Source of the DNA: Linnemannia hyalina
Lineage: Eukaryota > Mortierellomycota > Mortierellomycetes > Mortierellales > Mortierellaceae
Reading direction: 5' to 3'
Assembly (NCBI GenBank): GCA_019671135.1
Contig: JAHRHY010000007.1
Location: 248,001 to 312,000 of the forward strand
Length of the DNA stretch: 64,000 bases
This document shows, in pieces, positions 1 to 9,077 of the stretch (position 1 is its first letter; every line of letters starts with the position of its first letter). Under the pieces are notes generated by a model. The model had not been told where the DNA came from. It searched no databases and was given only the letters and a program-made list of their open reading frames with translations. The translations under genes were made by a program, and so were the position numbers.

Positions 1-2486
1 GAAGGACCCGGGCCTCCGACTCTTCCTCGTCCTCATCCTCTTCCGGGAGATCGACTTTGGAGGTGAGGGAGGAAGGGTTAGCCTTGTAGAGTAGGTCAGC
101 GGCGCCCTTGGCAACAGCGAGTGCGACGGGGTGGTTGCTTCCAGACTCGACCTTGCCCAACATCTGCAGAATCATCTTGGTATCGTCCACTGCGGCCGTA
201 TGAAGCGTCCACGAGTCCGTCATCTTGGGCTTTCCAGTGGTCAAGGTACCAGTCTTGTCAAACACAACCACATCCAACCGCTTGGCCATCTCGAGCGCAA
301 ATCCACCACCCTTGACCAGGATACCGTGCTTGGCAGCAACACCAGTTCCAACCATCACAGCCGCGGGGGAGGCGAGACCCAGAGCACAGGGACAGGCAAT
401 GACCAAGACCGCGACGGCATAGAGAGTAGCATAGACCCAGTAGCTCTCGCCCTCAGGGATCCATCCGTCTGGGATAGCGCCGGCACGACCAGCAATGGCC
501 CAGCCGGCAAAGGTGAGGATGGCCAGAACAATGACAATCGGGACAAAGACACCAGAGATCTTGTCACCGAGGGCCTCAATCGGAGCCTTGGGACTGGCCT
601 GGGCATCCTGAACGAGTTGGATGATCCTGGAGAGGGTAGTATCCTTGCCGACACGGGTGGCCTTGACTTGGATGACCGCCGAGAGATTGATGGACGCAGA
701 GATGACTTTTGACTTGCGCTCGGTCTTTTGAACAGGCAAGGACTCGCCAGTAATCATCGCCTCATCCACCATAGTGTTTCCCTTCCAAAGAAGCCCATCA
801 CAAGGAATCCGGGACCCAGCATTGACCATCAAGATATCTCCGACCTGGATCAACGAAGCCGGGATCTCTTCCAGAGTTTCGTCCGCCCTGACAAGAGTAG
901 CCGTCTCGGGTTGGAGGTCCATCAGCTTGGTAATCGTCTCTGCAGTCTTGCCCTTCGCCATGGCCTCGAGCCACTTGCCCAGATTAATGAACGTGATCAG
1001 AAAGACGGCCGTCTCAAAGAAATCAATCCCGGCGTTCGTCATCGACTCTTGCTGCTCTCCGCCCATCCCCGTCATCCCATCGTGCGCAGAGGCGGGTTTC
1101 TTCTGACTGACCATGTTGGCAATGATGCTCCCGCAGCTCGCAAAGTATGCGACACTCGTGCCCAAGGCAACCAGGGTCTCCATATTCGCTGTCCTGGTAT
1201 ACCTCAACGCCTTGTACGCCTTCTTGTAAAACGGCTGTGCCAACCAGAACTGCACCGGCGTCGCCAAGACGAAAAGCACAACATCCTGAATCCTCAACCC
1301 AGGCGCAACCTCCTTCATCAACCCGACCCGGATGGAATTCGTCTTTGGCAACATCATCATAAAGACCATCGAGACGATGAACATGGGCACCGCAAAGAGA
1401 AGCGAAAGCAAGAGCCGACGGCGGAGGAGAAGTTCTTCACGTTTGATCTTCTCCTGGAGGGCGTTCTTGTTGAGGTGGGCATCGTCGGGGGCGAGGGAGA
1501 CGTCAAATCCGGTGTCCTCGACGGCGGACATGAGGTCGCGGACGCCGATGATGGTGGGGTCGTGGATGATGACGCCAGATTTTGCGAGGAGGTTGACTTG
1601 GACCTGGTAGATTCCGTCCAGCCCCATCAGCGATGCTATTTAATTTGAAAAAGATTTTGATTAGTTCAACTGCCCTTTGTAGATCATCATTCCTGTGTCA
1701 CCTCTCTTCCACCATCCATCAAATTAATACCAAAAAATACTTACATTCAATGGCAGAGACACAGCTAGCACATGTCATGCCCGAGATATCCAACCGAGTC
1801 GTCGTCAACGCCGGAGCACCCGCGCCAGAACCCGGTTCCTCCATAGTGCTCAGAGCAGTCTTTTGGTCATCGTCGACAATCTTCTCGGTCTTGATATGAT
1901 CGGCCTCGAATCCTAGTCCACGGATCTTGTCTGCGATCGTTCCTGGCGTCAGCATAGTCGTGCTTGTTGTGGAGGGAGAGTAAGAGGGCTGGATCCAGTA
2001 TTCGAATTGGGCGTGTCCAGTAGAGAAGGAGACATTGACAGAGGTTGGGTTGACGCCGTCAAGGGACTTGAGAAGTTTCTCGACCTTGGACGAGCACGAA
2101 CCACAGAACATGCCCGAGATATTCAGACTGACTTTATGCAACACCGATCCCGCAGCCTTTCCTGTTCCTGCAACCGCTGCAGTCTTCTTGGCTGCGGTAA
2201 ACTGCGAGAAATCCTCGACATAAGAACAAGCGGTAACGTCATAGCCAGCATTATCAACAGTCTCCGTCAACAGCTCGACAGGACAAAGCTCAGGGGAAGC
2301 CATAAGGGTAGCAGAGCCAAGGAGGAGGTTGACGGCGACGGAGCCGGGTTGGACGGAAGGGAGGAGTTTGAGTGAGTCCTCGATGGCTTTGACGCAGGAT
2401 GCGCAGGTCATGCCTTGGATGCCAATGGTGGCCTTTTGGAGTCTTGCGGGTGTTGTGTCGGTTACGATTACTTGGAGGGAGTCCAT
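1..2486 (-). CDS. CCC2: Copper-transporting P1B-type ATPase (CCC2/ATP7 family), 5' part, truncated by window edge
   Basis: Pumps Cu(I) into the secretory pathway in this family, using ATP. Exon 1 is 2486..1745, intron 1744..1636 (GTAAGT...AATAG), exon 2 is 1635 to beyond position 1. The ATG at 2486 opens MDSLQVIV. Three N-terminal heavy-metal domains are visible: GMTCASC and GMTCASC match the consensus, while the middle one reads GMFCGSC, and the third is interrupted by the intron just after its CxxC. Further on are the TGES actuator loop (about 740-760), the transmembrane CPC motif (about 375-400, read IACPCALGLA) and the phosphorylation site DKTGTLT (about 241-259). The frame of DKTGTLT matches that of the exon 2 start, so no further intron is needed. 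The 3' end with the nucleotide-binding domain is outside the window. Family assignment is certain; the paralogue name is inferred from three metal-binding domains. Confidence 0.95.
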
Positions 2487-3373
2487 TTTGGTGTTGTTTG
2501 TTGTGTGGATGGTATGAGGAGAGGAGGAAGTGTATGTGAGAGGGTGTGGGGAGAAAAGAAGAGAGAAAGTGTGTGTTTGTGTAGAGTGGTTGTGGTGCAG
2601 AGTATCGGCGAAGCAAGTGTTTTGTTGATTTGTTGTATGCGAAGTAAGTGTTTGTGGTATGTAATGTGTGTTCAGGGGGGTATATGTGTGTGTGAGAGAG
2701 AATATTGTTTGTTGTATGAAGACGAAAGAAAAAAGAAAGAGGGAATAGCGAACGTTTATATACTCTATCAGCGTTAGCCTGTGTATTACTAAACAGCAGG
2801 CACCCTTGGAAGAGACAAGAACAATGTGTGCGCGAGATGATGAATGGAACGAACGAATGAGCTCGAGTGATTTCGACAATTGTCTCCCTTCTTTGGTTTC
2901 TTTTTAATTTTTACTCGTTTATTTATTCGCGCACTCTCACCCCCTATCCTGTCCGTTTGTCAATTCCCTCAGCACACAGCGTGTCATTGGCTGGGTGGTA
3001 CAAATCAAAGCACTTGCGATTCTGTTGTCTGTTGGGTCGAATGCCAGTCACACGGTCACACTTGCAGTTGGAACGAATGGAGCCCTTCATTAATATGACT
3101 CTTCCTGTGGGCGGAACAGCGAAACGTGGGAGAAAAAAAAAGCGAGGGGAGGTGATCTGTCAGCCCCAGTCAGGTCAAGGGTTCCATCCCTCTCTACGCC
3201 CTTCCATCTCCCCACTCTTCTTCTCTTCTTCTCCTCTTTACACTTTTTAAACTCATTTCCACACACCCTTCCCCCTCTTCGTTTCTTCTCCCGCTTCTCT
3301 CTCTCTAACTTACGCAGCACACCACACAACTCTCATTCAACAAACCACTCAAAACAAAAGAGACAATTTCACA
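2487..3373. promoter_or_regulatory. Divergent intergenic region between the copper ATPase and AARSD1-like genes
   Basis: About 890 bp with no supportable gene. The side next to the ATPase is rich in GTGTGT/GAGAGA on the plus strand (CA/CT-rich on the coding strand). The side next to the editing protein is CT-rich (3180-3300), as is common for fungal 5' leaders. It must hold both promoters; no specific site can be named. Confidence 0.5.
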
Positions 3374-5034
3374 ATGCACGAAAACGCAACAACAACAACA
3401 ACTCAAGTCCCCGTGGGTCTGCTCACCTGCCAACACACCCCCTATCTCCGTCAATTCAACACCACCGTCCTCTCCTGCTCCAAAAAGCCAAACAAACAAA
3501 AGCTCTACGAAGTCCAACTTCAAGACACCAGTACGCTCTCCTTCCTCTTTCCCTCCTACATGCATGTTTCAGTTCCATTGACTTTGTACACGATATTCTA
3601 ACCAATTGATTTGTCTACCAAATGCAACAGTCTTGTTCCCAGAGGGAGGCGGACAGCCTTGCGACTATGGCACAATCAACGAGAGCATCGAGGTCAAGAA
3701 TGTGCTGCGTGTAGGAACAAGCCATGTCCACCATACCACCGCCCCTGTTGAGGAGGGTATTGAGGCCCGTTTGGAGGTTGACTGGAAGCGTAGGTTTGAC
3801 CATATGCAGCAGCACAGCGGACAGCACCTTGTCAGTGCTCTCTTTGAGCAGCCCGAGTATGGCTGCGACACCCTCGCCTGGTAAGTTGATAAGGGTTATT
3901 TTTTCAGGAACAGAAATCAGTCAGCCAATTGGAAGGGATAAGATAATTAATTCCGCTTAATGATATCTGTATTTACTGTTCATAGGGGTATGAACGCGAC
4001 TCGCTGCCATGTCGAACTGTCCAAGGCACCCACCCCAGAGCAAGTCCAGGAGGTCGAGGACCGTTTGAACCTCTACATCCGTCGCAACTACCCCGTTCAC
4101 GTCACCTTCACTGAAGAGCGCCCCGCCACCCTCCCCAAAGGTAACCTCTTCATTCCGTTGGTATTTGCTATGGCTCATTCCCTCATATTTTCATAATACT
4201 TACCAGAATCATTATTCAATTTCAGATTATGTGGGACCAAACGGAGTGTTCAGGGTGATCGAGATCATGCAAGACTTGGACGTCATTGCAGCAGAAGAAG
4301 ATCCCGTCAACCATGCCCACAAGGAGAAGCGCGGACTCGTCAGACTGGACTACAACCCATGCTGCGGAACCCACGTCAAATCTCTCAAGGATCTTCAATG
4401 CATCAAGCTTCTCCACCAGGAAAAGATCCGTGGCAACAACTCCCGTCTCTACTTTGCGGTCGGTCAACGTGCTCTGGACTTGCTTCAGGAGACTTACCAA
4501 GTCACCAAGGACCTCGCATCCGTCTTGTCGGCCCCCGGCGGACCCGAGACCTATGTCGATACTATCGTCAAGAACCAGAAGGCTGCCCGTGAGACCGTCA
4601 AGCAGGCCAAGAACTTGCTCAAGGAGATTGCTGCTTACCAGGTTCGCGACTGGATTTCTGAGTTGAAGGACAAGAACCCCATCACCACCCAGGAGGACGG
4701 GAAATCAAACTCTGCACCTTACCTGGTCAAGTACCACCGCGACGATGTGGACATGGACTTTTTGGGCGTCATTACAGCACTGCTCAAGGACAACGATCTG
4801 ATTCAAGGACAGCGCATCTTTATTTTGTCGGCCGGCGAGAAGAAGGATGGAGGGCCCATGATTATTATTGGACAGAGCGACGACGCCGTCAAGAAGATTG
4901 GGGCAGAGGTTTCCAAGTTGATTGATATTAAGGGAGGCGGTAAGGGTAGATGGCAGGGCAAGGCCAAGTCCTGGCAGGGACTTGACTCTGCTTGGCTTGC
5001 TGCTGAGGCCCTTCTCCATGCCGAGTCTGCTTAG
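3374..5034 (+). CDS. AARSD1: Alanyl-tRNA editing protein (AlaX / AARSD1-like)
   Basis: Free-standing editing domain that hydrolyses Ser or Gly mis-attached to tRNA-Ala. Exons 3374..3530, 3631..3880, 3986..4140, 4226..5034; every junction has GT...AG ends and closes the frame. The N-terminal part carries the family signature LFPEGGGQP followed by the first zinc pair in HMQQHSGQH. The second zinc pair is CCGTH (CxxxH) in exon 4. The C-terminal part matches the AlaX-L extension and ends in a glycine/lysine segment (GGGKGRWQGKAKSW) that resembles the DHHA1-type GGGxGG motif. No mitochondrial presequence is seen, so cytosolic action is likely. Length is about 456 codons, close to eukaryotic AARSD1. 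Confidence 0.93.
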
Positions 5035-6420
5035 ATGGAAGAGGTGGTTCAAGTAACAAACATAGACAACAGGATAGAGCAACATTAATAGAGCATTAGA
5101 CTGTGATCCAAGGTTGATCAATGGTGGCTGATTATTCATTGGTTCGACGCGCTTTTCTCGCATTATGTTAGTGTCGTTGATCAGTTCTCATTATTGGCGC
5201 TACTGGCTCCGAGGTTCAGGGGACTCATAGTCAATTCGTCTTTGGAGTAAGGTAGAATCAGCATGTACTAGAAAGCAACAGTATGTGGCTGCAATTCGCC
5301 TAGACTGGACTGTTGGCCATCGAAAGGGGGCACCTACTACGAAAAGTAAAAAGTAAAAAGTAAAAAGTAAAAGAAAAAAACGTGAACAATCACATGCCGA
5401 ATCGACAAATGCACTTTCGCACCCCAACTGCACCTCTTTTTTTTTTCTCTCCCGCAGACATGTGCGTGTAAGTATATCATCAATCGACGTATCCCACATA
5501 GCTGAACAAGCTACCGTCACTCAATGAGTTTGTCGATGCGGACACAACCGCTCGAGGCGTGGAACTATATTTGCATACCTGCTGTACTGCACTTTTTTTT
5601 CACGCCCAAACAAAAGCGCCGGTCAGATGAACCCTTCCAATTTCACGAAGTGGCGTAGGTGCTATCCTCTCTCGCGTTCACTAGAGAGAATAAAGCCTTC
5701 CGAGGGCACTTGAACCGGTGATGCAACTCAGAGAAGTAGGTAGATCTGGTGTTGGCTTGTACTTTTATTTGTCGCGTCTTGATGTTGTTCTAGGCAACTC
5801 AGGTTGCACGTTTCTCGAAGACGGAATAGTTTTCCGAATGAAAAAAAAAAAAAAAAATACGCACGAAATGGCTGTTGTCACTCAACCTCGATTCGTCCCG
5901 TCCTCGTCCCTTTCTTCGTGTCTTCAACACCGTATCATACGGTATCTGCACTACCCCAACAAGAAAAGAATCTAACCCGCTCATGCATCGCCACCAAAAA
6001 TTTAATCCGCTCATGCTGGATAATATAATATATCCATCACCAGTTCCAATACAAGGCATGTACCCCTTCACCGTCAAATGATTTACGCTATTCACCATTT
6101 TTTTTTCATAGCTCTGGAGTATGATAGGAAAGGTATTTTTACCTGAGTAACAAAGAAAGAGGGCACAAAGGCTTGCTAATAAATGTTAGATGGCAAAGGC
6201 GCAGAGCAAATAAAAGATAAATCTGACTATTGATGCGGTTGATACTCACACCCACAGATTTAAAGAGCATGTAAAAAAAAAGGGGGGGGGGAAGCCTCGG
6301 ACACCAACATTCATTCTTGGAAGGGCGCAGATTGTTGCATTTGGTGAAGCACATGGAAGTCATGCAAAAAAAAAAAAAAAAAAAAAAAGGATAGGCAATT
6401 AGAGCATGTATTTCACGTAA
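5035..6420. other. Gene-poor region, AT-rich with homopolymers
   Basis: No supportable gene in about 1.4 kb. It contains a short AAAAAGT tandem run (about 5342-5370), A runs at about 5840 and 6366-6387, and a G run at about 6282. A tRNA-like B box on the minus strand near 5710 has no matching A box or acceptor stem. Confidence 0.4.
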
Positions 6421-6485
6421 TAAAAATAATAAATAACACTAATTATTTTCTTGGGCAGACTCTCTGGTGTTGCGTCTTGATGTAT

Positions 6486-6827
6486 CTATCCATGGGCTTC
6501 ATAAGGAGTTGCGCACTCTGAACGATCAGGATCGAACTCTGGGGTTAAGTCGCAGAAGTCGTCAGGGTCGTCAGGGTCAGGCAAGTCTTCGAAAATAACT
6601 TCAAGGCTCATGTCGTTTAGACAATACCGTCTGTTCAGTATCTCATCATCATACGGGACAAGTTCCTCCGGAATGCAAGAAGGATCGCCATTACATTCTT
6701 CCTTTCCCCATTCTAACCATTTCTCCTGAAACGTTTTCGCATGGGAGCCTGCTAAAGTGGTAGCAACTAACAAGGCCAGTGATACTAAGACGATGATTCG
6801 CTTGTCCTGCAGTGGTGAAGAATCCAA
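6486..6827 (-). CDS. Small acidic secreted protein, 5' end uncertain
   Basis: An open frame of about 113 codons. Near the start is a strong hydrophobic segment (RIIVLVSLALLVATTLAGS) that looks like a signal peptide, followed by an acidic mature part with five cysteines and a PDPDDPDD stretch, ending EAHG. It is not recognised. The frame opens at TTG, not ATG, so the true start probably lies in an upstream exon; an acceptor (CTGCAG) directly precedes the DKR codons. I could not place that upstream exon with correct phase. It stands alone in an AT-rich stretch. It could be a small secreted effector-like or cell-wall protein; this is inference from size, signal and cysteines only. Confidence 0.5.
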   Translation of the reverse strand: MDSSPLQDKRIIVLVSLALLVATTLAGSHAKTFQEKWLEWGKEECNGDPSCIPEELVPYDDEILNRRYCLNDMSLEVIFEDLPDPDDPDDFCDLTPEFDPDRSECATPYEAHG

Positions 6828-7008
6828 GGCCCCTCGATAAAAGTTCGCCTAAAGCACACTTGTTGACATATTTGTGTTAATTAATTTATTTTTGACTTAC
6901 TTTTTCTTATACTTTTAAACATCGAAATGGGCCTCCCCGGTTTACTTGGTGGCTCATTGTGGCTGCTTTTGGCATAACCTTAAGAGCTGAGCGCGATTTC
7001 GGTGGTTT

Positions 7009-7086
7009 GGCCGGTCTTGCATTTGTGAGAACTGGCCGTTTTTTTTTTGTAACATTGAGGTCTTGCGTTCGTGAAAACTTGACCTC
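7009..7086. repeat. Two related short inverted repeats in tandem
   Basis: Two 29-30 bp units (7009-7037 and 7057-7086) share the core GGTCTTGC.TT.GTGA.AACT, and each is closed by its own palindromic ends (GGCC...GGCC and GAGGTC...GACCTC). This suggests compensatory divergence of two hairpins or a mobile-element terminus. Confidence 0.5.
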
Positions 7087-7230
7087 TCTGCTATTCTGAC
7101 AATTGTCCATGAAGTTGGTGTCAGAAAAAGTTACAATTATAATAATAAGAGGATAAAGCACCCGCTTTTTCATCACATGAGTTTCAACTTGAAAGTCTGG
7201 CAGCTGTGCAAATCATTAGTCACTGCATCA

Positions 7231-7458
7231 TTATAAAGCATTTGCATGAATCAGCAATGCCGTAATTGTGTTGAGAAGCCCAAGAGCGGTTGCCTTTTCA
7301 GTGTCTCCGGCCTCCGATGCATCGCGAATCAATTGCAAAAACTGTCGAAAGGCCTTATAGTGAACCTTGGCGTCGTTCTTCGGACGTTTACTCATGAAAC
7401 TGTTGATGTCGTTCCATCGAGAGGGGTCTTGTCGGAAGTGTGTAGGAAGTTGGTCCAT
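7231..7458 (-). CDS. Short hypothetical ORF
   Basis: ATG-initiated frame of 75 codons (MDQLPTHFRQDP...), with an amphipathic charged middle (KVHYKAFRQFLQLIRDASEAGD) and no signal peptide or membrane segment. No family is recognised. It lies just outside the 325-bp tandem duplication and might be a remnant of a larger gene. The composition looks more protein-like than most random frames nearby, but nothing else supports it. Confidence 0.25.
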   Translation of the reverse strand: MDQLPTHFRQDPSRWNDINSFMSKRPKNDAKVHYKAFRQFLQLIRDASEAGDTEKATALGLLNTITALLIHANAL

Positions 7459-7590
7459 GTTATGCTGTGAGAGGGATAGAAAAAGGTGAAAAAGGCTGTA
7501 TTAAATCAAATATCGTCCAAACAGTCTACACTCAAAAAAAACTCTGTCCTTACAAGAACACATTCAAATAGTGTTGTCGGCTCTCGATGT

Positions 7591-8200
7591 TTTTGAGCTG
7601 CTGTGTTGCAATCCATCAGTAGGTTAAGTCACCTGTCCGCCGCATCGCTGCAGCGTCAGAGACGCCGGTTCCCATTTAAAGGTTCCAGCTTTTCACCGAT
7701 CTCACTGCCCAGGCAGAGAAAGTGTTTTATCGGGATTGCGCCTCAGGCTATAGATAACCTTACAGGTGTCCCTAGTCCTCATCCACACTTTCTACGAAGC
7801 AAGCGTGCCGAGAACACCGGTTCCCATCTAAGGGTTCCAGCCGATTCACTTTCCCCTATGCACCAGACTGCAGCGCAAACAACACTTCAACATAAACGTA
7901 ATAGACTTTCGGTGTTTTTGAGCTACTGTGTTGCAATCCATCAGCAGGTTAAGTCACCTATCCGCCGCATCGCTGCAGCGTCAGAGACGCCGGTTCCCAT
8001 TTAAAGGTTCCAGCTTTTCACCGATCTCACTGCCCAGGCAGAGAAAGTGTTTTATCGGGATCGCGCCTCAGGCTATAGAAAACCTTACAGGTGTCCCTAG
8101 TCTTCATCCACACTTTCTACGAAGCAAGCGTGCCGAGAACACCGGTTCCCATCTAAGGGTTCCAGCCGATTCACTTTCCCCTATGCGCCAGACTGCAGCG
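7591..8200. repeat. Tandem duplication, about 285-bp unit at 325-bp period, with nested inner repeat
   Basis: Positions 7591-7875 and 7916-8200 are nearly identical (few substitutions) and separated by 40 bp. Within each copy a shorter motif, CACCGGTTCCCAT.TAA.GGTTCCAGC, occurs twice in related form (7667-7700 and 7817-7850 in copy 1), so the unit itself arose by duplication. Long plus-strand open frames across it begin at TTG and repeat each other; they are judged a by-product. Confidence 0.85.
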
Positions 8201-8569
8201 TCCATCACACTCTCCTTACCTTTTCTGGTCTCAGTCAGGGATGGCGAGAAGGCTGCTGTTTAGAAGATAAGACAAAAAAAGGGTAAAGAGATGTTGAGAG
8301 TAAGAGAGACGAATAAAAGTTGTGTTAAAGACTGGGAGTAGCGATGAAAAGGGCGTGTGAATGGTGGCAAAAGAAAAGTCTGGGAGGCATGGGAGTGGGG
8401 GCAAAAGTGGAAAGGGTGCGAGTGATGAAGGCCCCGGAGTATGATGGTCAGGGAGTAAGGGGGTGTGAGCAATGGCCGTCAGGTTACAGGACAATGGACG
8501 CCATAATTACGTCACCGAAGTGTGTAATTGTAGCGCCTTCCGTAACCCAAACGCAAACCTATGTATTGT

Positions 8570-8880
8570 GGGGGCTTGGGATCCCGTTTGGCGGTAGTAA
8601 AGCATCCCTCTCACAATCTTGAGGTCCTGGGTTCGAGTCCTAGGAGAGCGTTTGGTTTGGCTTGGCGCATGATCTCATCATCTCACACTCATGGAGTTGA
8701 GGGCTCCTCTCTCTTCTACAGCACAAAGTCTTCCCTCAAATTCAGAGTCTTGCCACTGCCCCCTACACATTTCTTTCTCAAGTACCATCTTCAGAAATAA
8801 AAAACCCCTGGTGGCTTGTTGCACCACTGGGACTGTTCTCTCCTTACTGAGCCTTCCTACGGGAAGGTTCAATTTTTTTT
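8570..8880 (+). mobile_element. tRNA-derived SINE-like unit with Pol III boxes
   Basis: A degenerate tRNA-like head contains an A-box-like TTTGGCGGTAGTAAAGC (about 8588) and an exact B box GGTTCGAGTCC (8630-8640) in a T-arm whose stem pairs (CTGGG/CCTAG). The anticodon arm is imperfect and the acceptor stem does not close, so this is not a working tRNA. A body of about 230 bp follows and ends in hairpin CCTTCC-TACG-GGAAGG (8852-8867) and a T run (8871-8880). It overlaps the 3' flank of the Fanzor gene on the opposite strand, so its 3' part may belong to that element instead. Confidence 0.5.
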
Positions 8881-8905
8881 TGACTGATACACATAAATTG
8901 GTCTG
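8795..8905 (-). ncRNA. Candidate guide-RNA scaffold 3' of the Fanzor gene
   Basis: Read on the minus strand, the segment just past the Fanzor frame holds hairpin CCTTCC-CGTA-GGAAGG (8867-8852), a second stem CCCAGTGG...CCACCAGGGG (8831-8805) and then TTTTTT. TnpB and Fanzor guide RNAs are encoded at or beyond the 3' end of the nuclease gene in the same direction, so position and fold fit. No homology or expression evidence is available; this is a hypothesis. Confidence 0.25.
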
Positions 8906-8906
8906 T

Positions 8907-9077
8907 CTAACATATTGAAGTAAAGCTAAATCGCTCTCTTGCGTCGACGCGGTTCAGCCTCCTCCGCTTCAGGTCCATCCGATCAACGCCTGCTTTCACG
9001 TCCTTCACGGCCAAAGGTGCCAACATAGACTCGACAGACCGAGTGTTCTCCTCCTCTTCCCAGATGTAGACGCCGTT
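8907..9077 (-). pseudogene. In-frame former C-terminal tail of Fanzor locus 1
   Basis: After the TAG at 9078-9080 the same frame stays open for 56 codons to a second TAG at 8907-8909. It reads as a plausible protein tail (NGVYIWEEEENTRS, then KAGVDRMDLKRRRLNRVDA), with an acidic then a strongly basic, nuclear-signal-like segment. This suggests a nonsense change in a once longer protein, or simply a chance open frame. Confidence 0.4.

Noticed and set aside
131..1648. Plus-strand frames of 193 and 306 codons over the copper ATPase
   Set aside because: Antisense to DKTGTLT, CPC and TGES motifs on the minus strand.
5640..5730. Possible minus-strand tRNA (GGTTCAAGTGCC near 5700)
   Set aside because: No A box at the right distance, no cloverleaf or acceptor pairing.
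7603..8263. Two plus-strand open frames of 133 and 111 codons with the same sequence
   Set aside because: Both start at TTG in the tandem duplication and merely repeat it; no protein feature.
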